Assembly: GCA_033297075.1 (NCBI GenBank)
Contig: MU858264.1
Location: 1-59,809, forward strand
Direction: 5' to 3'
Source of the DNA: Rhypophila decipiens
Lineage: Eukaryota; Ascomycota; Sordariomycetes; Sordariales; Naviculisporaceae
Length of the DNA stretch: 59,809 nucleotides
The notes beneath the pieces are model-generated. The model did no database searches, was not told where the DNA came from, and was given only the letters and a program-made list of their open reading frames with translations. The translations under genes were made by a program, and so were the position numbers. Below, one piece after another: positions 11,491 through 21,805 of this stretch. Within the stretch, counting starts at the first letter, position 1, and each line of letters starts with the position of its first letter.

Positions 11491-12435
11491 CTAAAAAGTC
11501 CACCACCACCATCCGGCGGCAGCACCAGCAACAGCAACACCCGCCCAAGGCGCCACAGCGATGGCAGCCCTCTTGAGCATGCCCACCTGCTGCTCAATAA
11601 TCTTGCGCCTCAGCGCCGCAGCCTCATTAGCATGCGGAAACGGCAGCACATTCCCCTGCTCATCCCTCGGCACCTCGCAGCCCAGAAATTGACACAACGG
11701 CTCCCACCCATCCCCCATTCTATAATCAAGCAATTTGCCCTCGCTGCCAGCACACATCTCCCTTATCTCCCGATGATGTCTCTCCCAAGCAGCACGGAGC
11801 ACTTCTTTCCTCCGCAGCTCGGCCCCGTCCCCGCTCGAGACACCCGCCCAGCCAAGCAACATCTTGCGGCTCGCAGGCCCCGCAACGCTCCCAATCAGCG
11901 GCTCGACCGTGCCGACGAAGAAATCCCCCATCCTCCCCCAAAGCGAGTCGACAACCCCCTCGGTAAACGACTTGTACCACCTGTCGAAATCCCGCTCGAC
12001 AAGCAGGACTTTTGCGTCGGGGTATGCGCGTATCAGCGCCGGACCAAACACCGAGGCCACGTCTGTCACGGCGTCGCAGGACCCCCAGAGCGAATCCCAC
12101 TCTTGGCGGGAGAATTCTTTTGGACGACTTGGCTCATTGGGACGAAGGGTCGAGGCAAAGGTCGCGTCGGCGGCGGCGCCGAGGATCGCCCAGTCGTCGT
12201 TCACGCCTAGGCTGTTTAGTCCGTGGTAGACGTTGGCGAAACCGAGGGCTGTGAGCGCCGTGTAGATGCTGTACGTGCCTGTGCGCATGAGGCCCAGGCA
12301 GAGGAGGCGCATTTCCCTTTTGTCATGATTGCTGCCACCGCCATCCGTGGAAGCTGCTGTATGTGGTTTCGGGGAGGGCATGCTGGAGACGCAGAGAAGG
12401 GATTGTTGATGAGTTTGTTGTTCAATATGATTCAA
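11491..12435 (-). CDS. Sulfotransferase-like P-loop protein with C-terminal membrane anchor
   Basis: Up to 314 residues; translation may instead begin at the second Met (12381), where MPSPKPHTAAS starts. Family: the fungal/animal sulfotransferase-like group (Pfam Sulfotransfer_4). Visible are the 5'-phosphosulfate-type loop GLMRTGTYSIYTALTALGF and the later VLLVERDFDRWYKSF strand-helix that contacts the 3'-phosphate in PAPS enzymes. FPHANEAAALRRK near the end is also typical. The C-terminus has a hydrophobic segment (IAVAPWAGVAVAGAAAGWWWW), suggesting a tail anchor. Substrates are unknown and sulfotransferase activity is not established for this group. No intron is needed. Confidence 0.87.
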   Translation of the reverse strand: MNHIEQQTHQQSLLCVSSMPSPKPHTAASTDGGGSNHDKREMRLLCLGLMRTGTYSIYTALTALGFANVYHGLNSLGVNDDWAILGAAADATFASTLRPNEPSRPKEFSRQEWDSLWGSCDAVTDVASVFGPALIRAYPDAKVLLVERDFDRWYKSFTEGVVDSLWGRMGDFFVGTVEPLIGSVAGPASRKMLLGWAGVSSGDGAELRRKEVLRAAWERHHREIREMCAGSEGKLLDYRMGDGWEPLCQFLGCEVPRDEQGNVLPFPHANEAAALRRKIIEQQVGMLKRAAIAVAPWAGVAVAGAAAGWWWWTF

Positions 12436-12980
12436 GAGAAACGTGTTACCTTCATTTTATATCTTCTGGACCGGGAGCGAGCACGGTTCTGTCAGCAGGT
12501 AGGGTTTTTGCTAGCGCTGACGTTGGAACATCTCGGATTCGAATTCGGTATTCTTTCTGATTGGCTGGAGGAGGACGAAATCCCTGTTTGCTTGGTTCTG
12601 TTAATCTCCCGGTCCCCACCCAGTCCATCAGGATCCACTCTCCTCATTATCACCATCATGATCAAAATGCTTTCAACTTACGGAATATCGGGGTCCTCTT
12701 CTTTCTTTTCACTTTAGGAAAGAGTTGCATTCTGACCTTGTCGGTATGGCAGTTTATATGAACGGTATTGAGGTAGTGACTGGACTATCTAAGGGATCTA
12801 TTTGTTTGTAATAACTTGATACATCGTATATGAGAAGTGAAGGATCGTTAACTTGTGGTAGAAACTCCTGGCCAGGACTGTGAAAGAACACAAGTAGGCC
12901 CAGTGGATTGAACAATCTTTGTCGGAGAACAATGAAAGAATGAAATAATGTCAAAGACGACAATAGTAGACCCAATCAGA
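12436..12980. other. Intergenic region
   Basis: About 550 bases between two minus-strand genes, holding the 5' flank of the sulfotransferase-like gene and the 3' flank of the coiled-coil gene. A 164-codon open frame on the plus strand overlaps the former gene antisense and shows no protein-like features. Confidence 0.4.
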
Positions 12981-13625
12981 TCACGCTTGTTTAATGGGCT
13001 TGCCGCCCTTTTCCTTAGCCCCCTCATCTGGCTTCTTGGGAGACAGTCTAAGACTCTCCGGCATTGGTTTCTCATACTGCTCAACATCTTCCCGGTACTT
13101 CTTCATCAAGGGGGCAGGATCGGTTTTCCTTTCCTCGGCCTTCTTCAGCGTGTCCAGCGCATTGTAATATTTGAAATCGCGAAGCGCCTCATCAAGTCCT
13201 GCTTGGGCTTTCGCGAGTTGGATCCGGGTAACAGGGTCGTCCTCTTGGACCTCTTCGAGGGCTTCGAGTCTTGTCTTGGCATCGTTGACCCTGCCCTGAG
13301 CTCTATCGCGTCTCTTTTTGGCGTCGGCGAGACGTTCAGCCAATATACCAACAGCTATAGTTGAGGCATTTGAGTTGTTAGTAATTGTTGATATTCTAGC
13401 AACTTTAAAGACGGATGTAGTGGTTATTAACTTGAAGAAAACGGCCGGAAACGACATGGTGTGTATATTAGACAGAAGAAACGGAGACATACGGATATGA
13501 TCGCAGATGTTGCCGACGTCGCCCATGATGGTCGATCGAGGATTTGTTGATGTGTACGAGTATGGGTATCCGTAGTTTGGTGAAAATTGTGGATTTTGGC
13601 AATCGTGCGACTTTGGAGGGTCCAT
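12981..13625 (-). CDS. Small coiled-coil protein, unknown function
   Basis: Proposed as two exons, 13493-13625 and 12981-13354, split by a 138-base intron (GTATGT donor at 13492, TATAG acceptor at 13355) whose length is a multiple of three. The 168-residue product begins MDPPKSHDC; a shorter start at MGDVGNICDHI is possible. The N-terminus is short and Tyr/Pro/Ser-rich. After the splice comes a continuous charged helix (VGILAERLADAKKRRDRAQG, then LEALEEVQEDDP, QLAKAQAGLDEALRDF) that should form a coiled coil, and then a Lys/Pro-rich tail. No signal peptide or membrane segment remains once the intron is removed; retaining it would insert a hydrophobic stretch. I do not recognise the family. 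Confidence 0.6.
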   Translation of the reverse strand: MDPPKSHDCQNPQFSPNYGYPYSYTSTNPRSTIMGDVGNICDHIRMSPFLLSNIHTMSFPAVFFKLITTTSVFKVARISTITNNSNASTIAVGILAERLADAKKRRDRAQGRVNDAKTRLEALEEVQEDDPVTRIQLAKAQAGLDEALRDFKYYNALDTLKKAEERKTDPAPLMKKYREDVEQYEKPMPESLRLSPKKPDEGAKEKGGKPIKQA

Positions 13626-15957
13626 GGTGACAAGAGAACCTCTGACAACAGTCAGGCGACGATGGGACGCTTTATACTCCCCCTCAACGGTATTGCTTCC
13701 TCGACTTTTTGAGGACATCGAGGCTGAGTTGCGAGCTGCCAGTGAGGCTCGAGCGGTGAGATTCGAGAGAGTGACTCAACTCCTAGAGCCACTGCCAATT
13801 TCCAAACAGCTGAAGAGGCGGTGACGTAGGCAGACCGGGGGCTCGAGCTAAGTTGTGACTCCAAAAGGCACGAGGTTGAGTTGAGAAGTTCCGAGCATAG
13901 CCCTCCCGCTTCCCAGTCGGGGTCGGCGGTGTGGTAATGGTTTCTTCTCGATCAACTGGAGGGCTAGGCTGGTGGGCGTTGAAAAGCTCGGCCACAACAG
14001 TTCCAGTCGGCCAAACCTGGACTTGGATCCTTTGAGAGTGGCAGAGTCCAACTTTCACCGACTTAGACTTCTCTGCTGGTTGTGAAATTGGGCGGAAAGC
14101 CGTGGAGTGGTGTCTGAAACTGATGACCTGACCAGGGGGCCAGGGAGGGTGTAGAGCTGGGGGCGAAGGGCAGTCGTCTGCGGCCCACGCGAAGGATCAG
14201 GTAGTTGGGAGCGGCGCGGCGCTACGACGTGACATGGGGTTTCTATCAATGTTTGCACGTCAGTTGCTATCAAGCCATTTCCGAAAATCACATGGCACAG
14301 CTCCGTCCCGTTGCCGCCATCAAGGGTCTGTCGGTGAAGCCCGCTGTTCCCGAGGTGAGTGTCCTATGGAGATGCTTGGTCTGAGAGACCCACCTTGACT
14401 TCCAGAGTTTTTCGTGAGATTTGAAGGGGCGCAAGTCAGCTGTGCGGTCGGGGTCCGCCTCGTCAATGTTAACTGTTCTGATCCATACTGGTGTTGAGGT
14501 TGAGGGGGTGTGACGAGCTGACTTGTTGGGCGAAAATGGACCAGGATGGCCCACCCTTGGGCCAGAAAGGAGGCCCAATAAAATATATTCCTGGCACCAG
14601 CGAGCGGCTTGAATAGGCCCAAGACACTGACAGGGGCTGATTGTTCCCATTTCGTTCGATATTGGTAGATCGCTCATCATCCGTGTATTTACTTGTGAAA
14701 ATATGCACTATTACCAAATTGAAGCTGAAAGCTGAACGACGACTAGAGATGCAAAGTACCTTATCTAATAACAGCTTGTGATGTGTGTGGTAAGCAAAGC
14801 ACGTGGTCCAGAGGTAGCATACAAAAGGGTTACACTCCAGAGCCTCGTCTTGACCAAAATACAAGCCGTATTCATACAGCCGGGACCTGGCCTGCTGGAA
14901 CTGATCTCCATGGGTTGCACGACATTCAAAGTGCAGCATTTGTCAGCGCCATACCATAAGCGCCCACAGATAAAGCGAGAAAGTGCACATGTTACTCCAC
15001 ACGCTTGGGCGGTCCATTTCGGGTTATTTGGAGCGAGAGCCTCATCCTCTGCCCGGGTGATTCAGGTTCGTTTCTTGATTGGGTACGGGATATGCCGTAA
15101 CCCACACAACAAGTGTAACACACCTTGTAAATGATCTCTGTCAGAAGAGGGGTCGACAGGAAGCACTCACCTCGAGTCCTGGCCAACTCGAACACGCAGA
15201 CGGCTCTTCGGCACTTTTGAAGCAGCGCTCGTAAGCCGAGTACCGCGTAATCGTCTTGCTACTCGGTCAGCCACAAGTGCCACGGTGCGCACCTTCCACC
15301 CCAAGCTACCTCGCTCTTACGTTCTTTACTTCCTCCTGCCCTCTCTTGCTACCTCTCCTCACATTAAGAGGGTCGTGATGCCTTCACACCCTTGGAACCC
15401 AAGAAGTACCTTCCTGACAAGTTTAAACCCCGAACTGGAACTCACCGGCACCAAAGGGATCAAGAATCAATAATTGAACATCATTACTTCATATGTCTCG
15501 TCACCGAATGCGGAAGCGTCAGAGAGATCTGGGACCACTGTCAAGCGTTTGCCCACTTGATATCTTACTGGCCAAGCGCGTTGTCCAAAACATGTGACGT
15601 CGCCTCATATCATGATGACGAGCGGGAGACCAAGATCTTATGGCGGGCACCAGATGCAGTGGCAGGATATCGGCCTATGAAGTTGTAGATATGTGCTGCA
15701 ATGCAGGTATGCGATGCATTGCCTCCTTGATATTCAAGCCTTTATTAAACCACACTTGCTCGGCATTGAGGCTATTCCTGCAGCAATGAAGCAGACAGCA
15801 AGAACATTAAACGCTGCCAGAGCCCACTTGTGAGATTCATCTGGCAAAACTCACGTACTTCCATCTGAGTTCTAGCCAAATACCCGCGAAAGGCGAGACC
15901 CAGGCCAAACGGAAAATCTACCAGTACATGTAGACAACAACAAGATCCGTCGACACC
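13626..15957. other. Gene-poor region of 2.3 kb
   Basis: No supported gene. One exon-like fragment is at 14291-14353: ATG, then an arginine/lysine- and alanine-rich start (MAQLRPVAAIKGLSVKPAVP), followed by a GTGAGT donor at 14354. No continuation could be found downstream, so it may be an orphan first exon or chance. Other open frames (up to 156 codons on the minus strand, 118 on the plus) look non-coding. Confidence 0.4.
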
Positions 15958-17352
15958 ATGTCTTCATGGGCTCCGACCATCGGTCCATCAGTCGCGGCGT
16001 CATTGCCCTCATGGGGAGCGAGGAGCGACAATGGCGAAAGTCCGCCCTCGTCAGCATCGGTCGACGTATCACCCACAAACACTGCATTTTCAATCGGCAA
16101 CCCTTCTCCTCCCCCTTCAAGAATTGAGGGCTGGCCACTCTTGGCAGAGCTGATGGCCCAGAACCCGGCCTTTGAAGGGTTTGCACGCTTCCGAAGCCTC
16201 AACGTCAAGAATCTCTTGTACTATCAGGTCGAGTTGACCAAGCTGGAGGACGATTTGCGAGACAGGGAGATAGAGGACATGGACCCCGGCAACGATGACT
16301 ACCATGGCGAACAGAAGTGGTCTGAGATACATGAGAACCCGGAGATCATGATCAGCAACAAGAAGCTGCCTCATCAACAATGGGCAAAGGTGAAGGAGAT
16401 AAGGAAGCTGCTCCACGAGTACAGTAAGTCTATTCATTTGTCACAATTGGTCAACGTGGCCAAGTGCTGACTACATCTGTGCGAGCGATGGAACAGACGA
16501 GGCACTCCTACAGTATGCCCAGGTCTCGGCTCTTGGCGAACCGTCGACTCACAACATGAGAGAACTGGTCACTTGGATACACGACAAGAATCTTGGCAGC
16601 CTCAAAGTCAACGGATATGCAGCTGAGAAGTGGGGCCCCTACAAACCGAGAGAGAGGAGGATCACCGTCAGACGTTTCTTGGAACTGTTCCTGAAATTCA
16701 TCAAGCCTACCCCGAAAAGCCCCGACGTCTCCGACCTCATTGCACCCCGCGCAGGCAAGCCACCTGACAGACTCGGTCGCTGGATCTCTGAGGAAGCCCT
16801 TCCGTTCAAGTGGGATTTTGGCGAATACTGGTCCAAGAAACACAAGGCTGGAACGGACGAAGAAAGAAATGACGACATGCAGGAAAATGAAAAGCAGACC
16901 GAGGAAGACAACGCCAAACCCATTGATGAGAGAATTGTAAGTATTACAATCCCTGCTTCAGCGAACTTGGATGTAAAACAGACCGTGACTCACCATGCAA
17001 TGATATCACTCTGCAGACAAAGAAGTACATACAAACCTGCCAGGAAATCACCATCCTCAGCATGACAGCCGCCCTTTGCACCCTGGTGGCCTGCATGCTG
17101 CCCATCGCCGCCATCTTCCTCTTGGCCATCGTGAATGAGCTCTGGCACCGGCTGTACATGATTGCTTCTTTTTCCCTTTTGTTCGCCTCTTTGCTCATGC
17201 TCCTCACCGAGGCGACTCGGGTTCAGGTCTTTACTGCTACCTCTGCGTGAGTCGCTCACTCTGTTCAATTGCATTTTCGGGCACAACTTGGCTAATATTG
17301 TGGCAGATTTCTTGCTGTTCTCGTCGTCTTCATCCCCGCTGGGGGTGGTTAA
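15958..17352 (+). CDS. DUF6594-type membrane protein
   Basis: Fungal membrane protein of 393 residues. Exons 15958-16423, 16497-16936, 17017-17246 and 17307-17352 join in frame with canonical GT/AG ends. A Ser/Pro-rich N-terminus leads into the domain start (WPLLAELMAQNPAFEGFARF) and the SLNVKNLLYYQVELTKLEDDL helix that typify this fungal family. The C-terminus carries hydrophobic helices (MTAALCTLVACMLPIAAIFLL, LYMIASFSLLFASLLMLL, AFLAVLVVFI), the last completed by the tiny final exon. A charged region (TDEERNDDMQENEKQTEEDN) sits just before the membrane part. The family often occurs near HET genes, but its function is unknown. The name rests on my recall of family features, not a search. 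Confidence 0.82.
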
Positions 17353-17894
17353 GCATGATCATGTACGGCACTGTAGATAGGTAGGTCCGCTAAGGCAGGA
17401 TGTCTTTACAGGACCGAGGAAAGGCAAAGTCCCGCAGTCATCAAGCATGTCAGGGTATCTCCTGGCGGATCGGATTCACGACTTTATGATTTTTCACGAC
17501 CACGAATGTACGACCTGCAGTTTCGATTTTGTTTATATGATGTAATGACTAATGATGGTTGAGCTGCTATATCATGATGATATGATAAATGGGACCTACT
17601 TTACCTATTGGACTCGTAAGGCAAGAAAAGAACTACAATTGACATACCTGCTCTTCGTCTGCTGGGCACCAAGAACGTCAAGAACTGAAATGAAGATCAC
17701 TCCGGCAGGAAGGCATAAAGGGCTTTATCATTACAGAACTGATATCTACAAGAATCTTTCACCCAAGAGAACGAGGGAGTGTCTATCACACCAAACTACC
17801 TCTGGTCGAGATGATGCCTCATTTCGTATTCGTATTTCCCCTCGCACCCCTGTCTACCCCTGACTACCCCTGTCGACCCGACAGTACCAACAAC
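17353..17894. other. Intergenic region
   Basis: Nothing recognised apart from an in-frame upstream ATG at 17811 that could extend the kinase by 28 residues (MMPHFVFVFPLAPLS..). This looks like translated 5' UTR. Confidence 0.4.
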
Positions 17895-19408
17895 ATGGCG
17901 TTGGCATCTTCTCCATGTCGCAGAAGTTGGCTCAGAGCTCAACATCGAATCCCCAGGCCACAACACGTTCTGCACTACGTCCGATCTCAAGTCCAGGATC
18001 GCGTCAATATGGCCAATGCTCAGGAAGGCTCAGATGTGGCTTCTGAAATCGCCGACGAGGTCGTGGGCGAGTGGAAGGACAATGGGCTCATGCTCGAGCT
18101 GGCCCCTTTCAAGCTCGAGAAAATATATGACTACGAACCCGGCGGACTTCATCCCGTTCACCTCGGCGACGTTTTTGGCGACGCGTATAGCATCATCCAT
18201 AAGCTCGGGCATGGCGGGTTCGCCACCGTTTGGCTTGCACGAGATCTAAAGGCCAAAGATACGACAAAATATATGGCTTTGAAGATCATCATGGCTGATT
18301 CATCAGGAGACGACTGCCCCGAGTTACTCCTGGACCGCCTCGCCGGTGAAATACGTCATGCCGGAGAAGTTTCCAAGTACCTGTGCTTTCCACTTGAGCG
18401 GTTTCAAGTGGATGGCCCCAACGGGTCTCACCTTTGTTTTGTCTATCCTGTACTGGGTCCTCGGGTCTCGTATGGCGTTTTTCGAGCTGCCGATGACCTG
18501 GACAAGATTCTGCGACGTGTATGCCATGGCGTAACGACGGCTATCGCTTCCCTTCATCATCAGGGCATCTGCCACGGAGGTAAGAAAACACCCTTCCCTA
18601 CTCAGGCAGCATGATAAGATACTAAGTTGAAATAGACATCAGGCCACACAATGTTTTGCATCAGGTTACTGGCTTTGATGGGCTACCTGAAGAAGAAATA
18701 CTTAGCATCCTTGGCGAGCCCCGCCGCAACCCCGTCCTCAATGCCAATGAGAAAGAGAATACCGTGCCAACCGCACCCCGATATCTCGTTTACCCGGTTG
18801 CGTGGGACAACGTAGATACCAAATTCTTGCTCGAGACCCCCAAACTCATCGACTTTGGGGAGTGCTTCCACATCACCAACCCTCCCGAGGACGTCGGTAC
18901 GCCGGGATACTACCGCTCCCCTGAACTGCTTCTCGAGGGTAAGTTCGGTATCGTCTCGGATCTGTGGGCATTGGCCTGTACTCTGTTTGAGATCAGGACG
19001 GGAAGGAAGCTCTTTGAGTCGTTTGACGATAGCGACGACGATTACCTCGAGGCTATGTGCTTGGTCCTCGGTAGGCTCCCGGAACCCTGGTGGTCCACAA
19101 CGTGGGAAGCTCGGAGATGTTGCTTCAAAGATGAGGCGGACGAGAACGGTCGTGCCATCCCGGTTCACGAATCGCAAACAGAGGTTCATGATAATGTGCA
19201 CCCATCGGTTCCCCAGGGCGCACGCTCGCTCGTGGACAAGATGAAGCCGGGGTTGTGGTACATGGATTCTAAGGATTGGTTCAACAAGGATATCCCGGAG
19301 GAGGAGAGACCCATCTTTAACGATCTTCTTGGGAAATTGCTCCAGCTCAGACCGCAAGACAGGATCAGTGCTCAGGCCGTGTTGAAGCATGAGTGGTTCA
19401 GTATTTAA
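17895..19408 (+). CDS. SRPK-like protein kinase
   Basis: Two exons (17895-18579, 18636-19408) give 485 residues. SR-protein kinases phosphorylate Ser/Arg-rich splicing factors, but filamentous fungi carry many divergent paralogues of unknown role. Visible: YEPGGLHPVHLGDVFGD ahead of the kinase fold (an SRPK hallmark), G-loop KLGHGGFATVWLARD, VAIK-type YMALKII, catalytic loop CHGDIRPHNVL (HGD instead of HRD, and Arg instead of the usual Lys two residues after the Asp), IDFGE for DFG, and TPGYYRSPELLL for the activation segment end. The SRPK spacer is very short. The intron falls inside the catalytic loop: GTAAG donor at 18580, AATAG acceptor at 18635. The HGD start suits the fungal SRPK-like clade and need not mean inactivity. 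Start chosen at 17895 (MALASSPCRRSW); 17811 and 18009 are alternatives. Confidence 0.88.
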
Positions 19409-19703
19409 ATCTATTAATCTTTGGATAGCAATTCACTTCGTATGATACAACCTTTGTTCCTTGGTAGAACCGGTGGAAAGAAATGCCGGTCTTGAGAAAA
19501 TGGAAATGTAAACCTAGACCAAAGCATAATCCATATGACGTATTCTGAAAGGATCCCTGTAACTGCATACCCGCCGTACTACCCACTGTCTGTCTGCCAT
19601 GCAAATCTCTGGTACCCCAGCCCAATCTTCGGTGGCCAGAGTCGTCCTTGACTCCTTGATACCGTCCAGCACAACCAAACGCCTCCGCGTCCTTTACGGA
19701 CAG

Positions 19704-20307
19704 TTACAACTCAGTCAGCTGGAGGTCCTTGATATACTGCGGCATGTCTGCGGGCGCCGTGAAGTTGTCCGAGAGGTCAAACTATAAAGTGTGTTAGTGC
19801 ATCTCTCCAACCTTGGGTCCATTCAGACCGGAGGAGGACTGCACTTACCAGTTCGTTGATACCGTCCGAGAGCATGCCGGTGATATTGTACTGGGTAACG
19901 CCGTCGGCGAGGACAAATGTGTCGGCCTGCTTGCATCCCTTGCTAGCATCGCCGGCAGGATCGCGCTTCTTGTTCACGAAACTATACGTGCCGCCACGCA
20001 CGTAGTCCGATCCGGCGCGCTCGCACACATTGGCCCCGTTTCGGCCGCCGCCCTGAAGAAGAGGGGCTCTGTCGTTGCAGCCTGTATTGTACCACACCTT
20101 GGCCTGGACATTCCAACCGTTCGGGATGGCTGCAAGCCAAATAGTCCCCATTCCCTCACCGGTCCAACAGCAGAAATCGGGGTTGGCATTGTTGCAAGCA
20201 AGCCAGCCACCACCACCCCACTCGCAGTTTGTGTTGCCGCGGCGCATACGAATGTCAATGGCCGTGACGGCTGACGCGAGCGTAATCAGAAGCGTAGGAT
20301 AGAACAT
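19704..20307 (-). CDS. Small secreted cysteine-rich protein
   Basis: Two exons, 19849-20307 and 19704-19781, with a 67-base intron (GTAAGT donor, TATAG acceptor), encode 178 residues. A clear signal peptide (MFYPTLLITLASAVTA) is followed by a mature part with seven cysteines (residues 28, 38, 46, 47, 77, 95, 125), including the motif LACNNANPDFCCWTG, rich in Gly, Asn and Trp. Without the intron the protein would end in an unrelated 25-residue tail; with it, it ends DLSDNFTAPADMPQYIKDLQ. A dibasic NKKRDP sits mid-protein. Such proteins are effector or surface candidates in plant-associated fungi, but I do not recognise a named family and do not assign a function. Confidence 0.8.
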
Positions 20308-20396
20308 GATGATGGATATGGCGGTTCAGAGAATAGTGATGAACGGTTTGGTGAGGAGTGACGAACGGGAGAGGACTGTTTGCAGCGAGCGTGACA

Positions 20397-20404
20397 TATT
20401 TATA
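20397..20404 (-). promoter_or_regulatory. TATA box of the small secreted protein gene
   Basis: TATAAATA on the minus strand, about 90 bases upstream of the ATG at 20307, embedded in an AT-rich stretch. Confidence 0.5.
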
Positions 20405-21692
20405 CTTTTTAAATACATATTCAACCTCTGTCTTCGGGCTATGTGTTCGGACCGAGAGAATCGAATACTGCTGCCTTGATACGGAGTGCGCCTTGCTGAG
20501 CTCTAGAATGTAAGAGGCAGTACTGATGATACTCTTGCTTCCTCCATGGAGCCCGCCGAGCCCCGATTCTGGCTAGTACGTGTATAAGCCGACTTCCTAA
20601 ATCCGAGGTAATGGTACGGTGGTGGAGTAGCAATTTTACTATGATCCTCCCGCATAGAGATCATTTCTACAAGTACACTAGTGCAGGAATAGGAGCGTGT
20701 TCCCGGGCAAGGCTCGGCTATACGATTGCGATATTGTGGGGCTAACCCGACGAGTAACGTGGGTTTTTGGCGCAAAACTGATTCTCATCCTGAGAGTTGC
20801 TTCTACTTACAGTGACTTATTTGCTGCAAACAGACCACATCATTCCGATCTAGAGTCCAGAGCCAAGCCAGGTATGGCATGATCCTCCACTGGTAACACG
20901 ACAGCCACTGATGAGGATGGTGGCTGGGGATGGACATACCAGTGCAGTGAAGATTCGAATGTCTCTCACAGCTTTGATACACTGACCCCATCACAAGTTC
21001 GACGGGCATTTTGATTGGGATAAAGATGGCGATCACAGTGCAGGACGTGGATAAAGACCACATCAATCGGGTTTGCGCGGTGCTGTACTGCGGCAACACT
21101 GGTCGGAGTCTGCGAATGGAGTCTTTGTGCAAACACTCTTTCACTCTGGAAACGATCGCTCCTTGGATCAAAAAACCAAAGATGGAAAGCTTTCACAAGA
21201 CAAACAACTATGAGTGCCGTCGTGACATTGCCAATGATGACCTAAATCGCGTCAGACATTACGGAGCTCCGTGTGCCAAAAGACGATTACCTCTACTTCC
21301 AGAAGCCAAGAAAACAGTTTGCTGGGTGGGGGTTCTCCTGCTACCTCCGCCTTTAGCTGAGCCGATCTTATGAGAATCCCTCAGAGTCCTATACACATAA
21401 GTACATCCAATAAACTGAAGATCATTTTAAGATGCTAAAGACGCAAAAGACTTCTCCTACTACTAGAGTGTAAGACTATCACGAACTCCCTCGTGCAAAG
21501 AAGTTACTAAGAACAAGTCCTTTGTTACTGACTAAGGCTATTCAGGTTATAACTGGTTGAACGTCCGGATAGCCTCTTTGTCTATATTACTGTTATGTCC
21601 ACAAGGGCATTGTCTTTTTGTTCGAGTTCAATACTCTTGTTTCAGTCGTCCCTGATCAACAACAATAGCATTGTATCGCTCCCGTCAAACTT
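20405..21692. other. Intergenic region
   Basis: About 1.3 kb between divergent genes. A 120-codon plus-strand open frame at 21011-21373 has no domain, signal peptide or partner exon, and is left uncalled. No repeats or RNA genes were recognised. Confidence 0.4.
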
Positions 21693-21700
21693 TATAAATA
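21693..21700 (+). promoter_or_regulatory. TATA box of the J-domain-like gene
   Basis: TATAAATA about 105 bases upstream of the preferred ATG at 21806. Its position supports that start rather than an upstream in-frame ATG at about 21704, which is only a few bases from the box. Confidence 0.5.
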
Positions 21701-21805
21701 AAAGTGAAATCCATCCTCTGTCAGAAACATGAAGAAACCAGCTCGCTCACAGACACCAGTCTAAGCATTAACACTACAACAACACTAACCCATCAATCAT
21801 CAACC

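Noticed and set aside
11632..12210. 192-codon plus-strand frame opposite the sulfotransferase-like gene
   Set aside because: Antisense shadow: rich in Arg and Pro with no motifs, while the minus strand carries the P-loop.
18683..19390. 235-codon minus-strand frame opposite the SRPK-like kinase
   Set aside because: Antisense to a clear kinase; no domain features.
21011..21373. 120-codon plus-strand frame between two genes
   Set aside because: No signal peptide, domain, splice partners or homologous motif could be seen.
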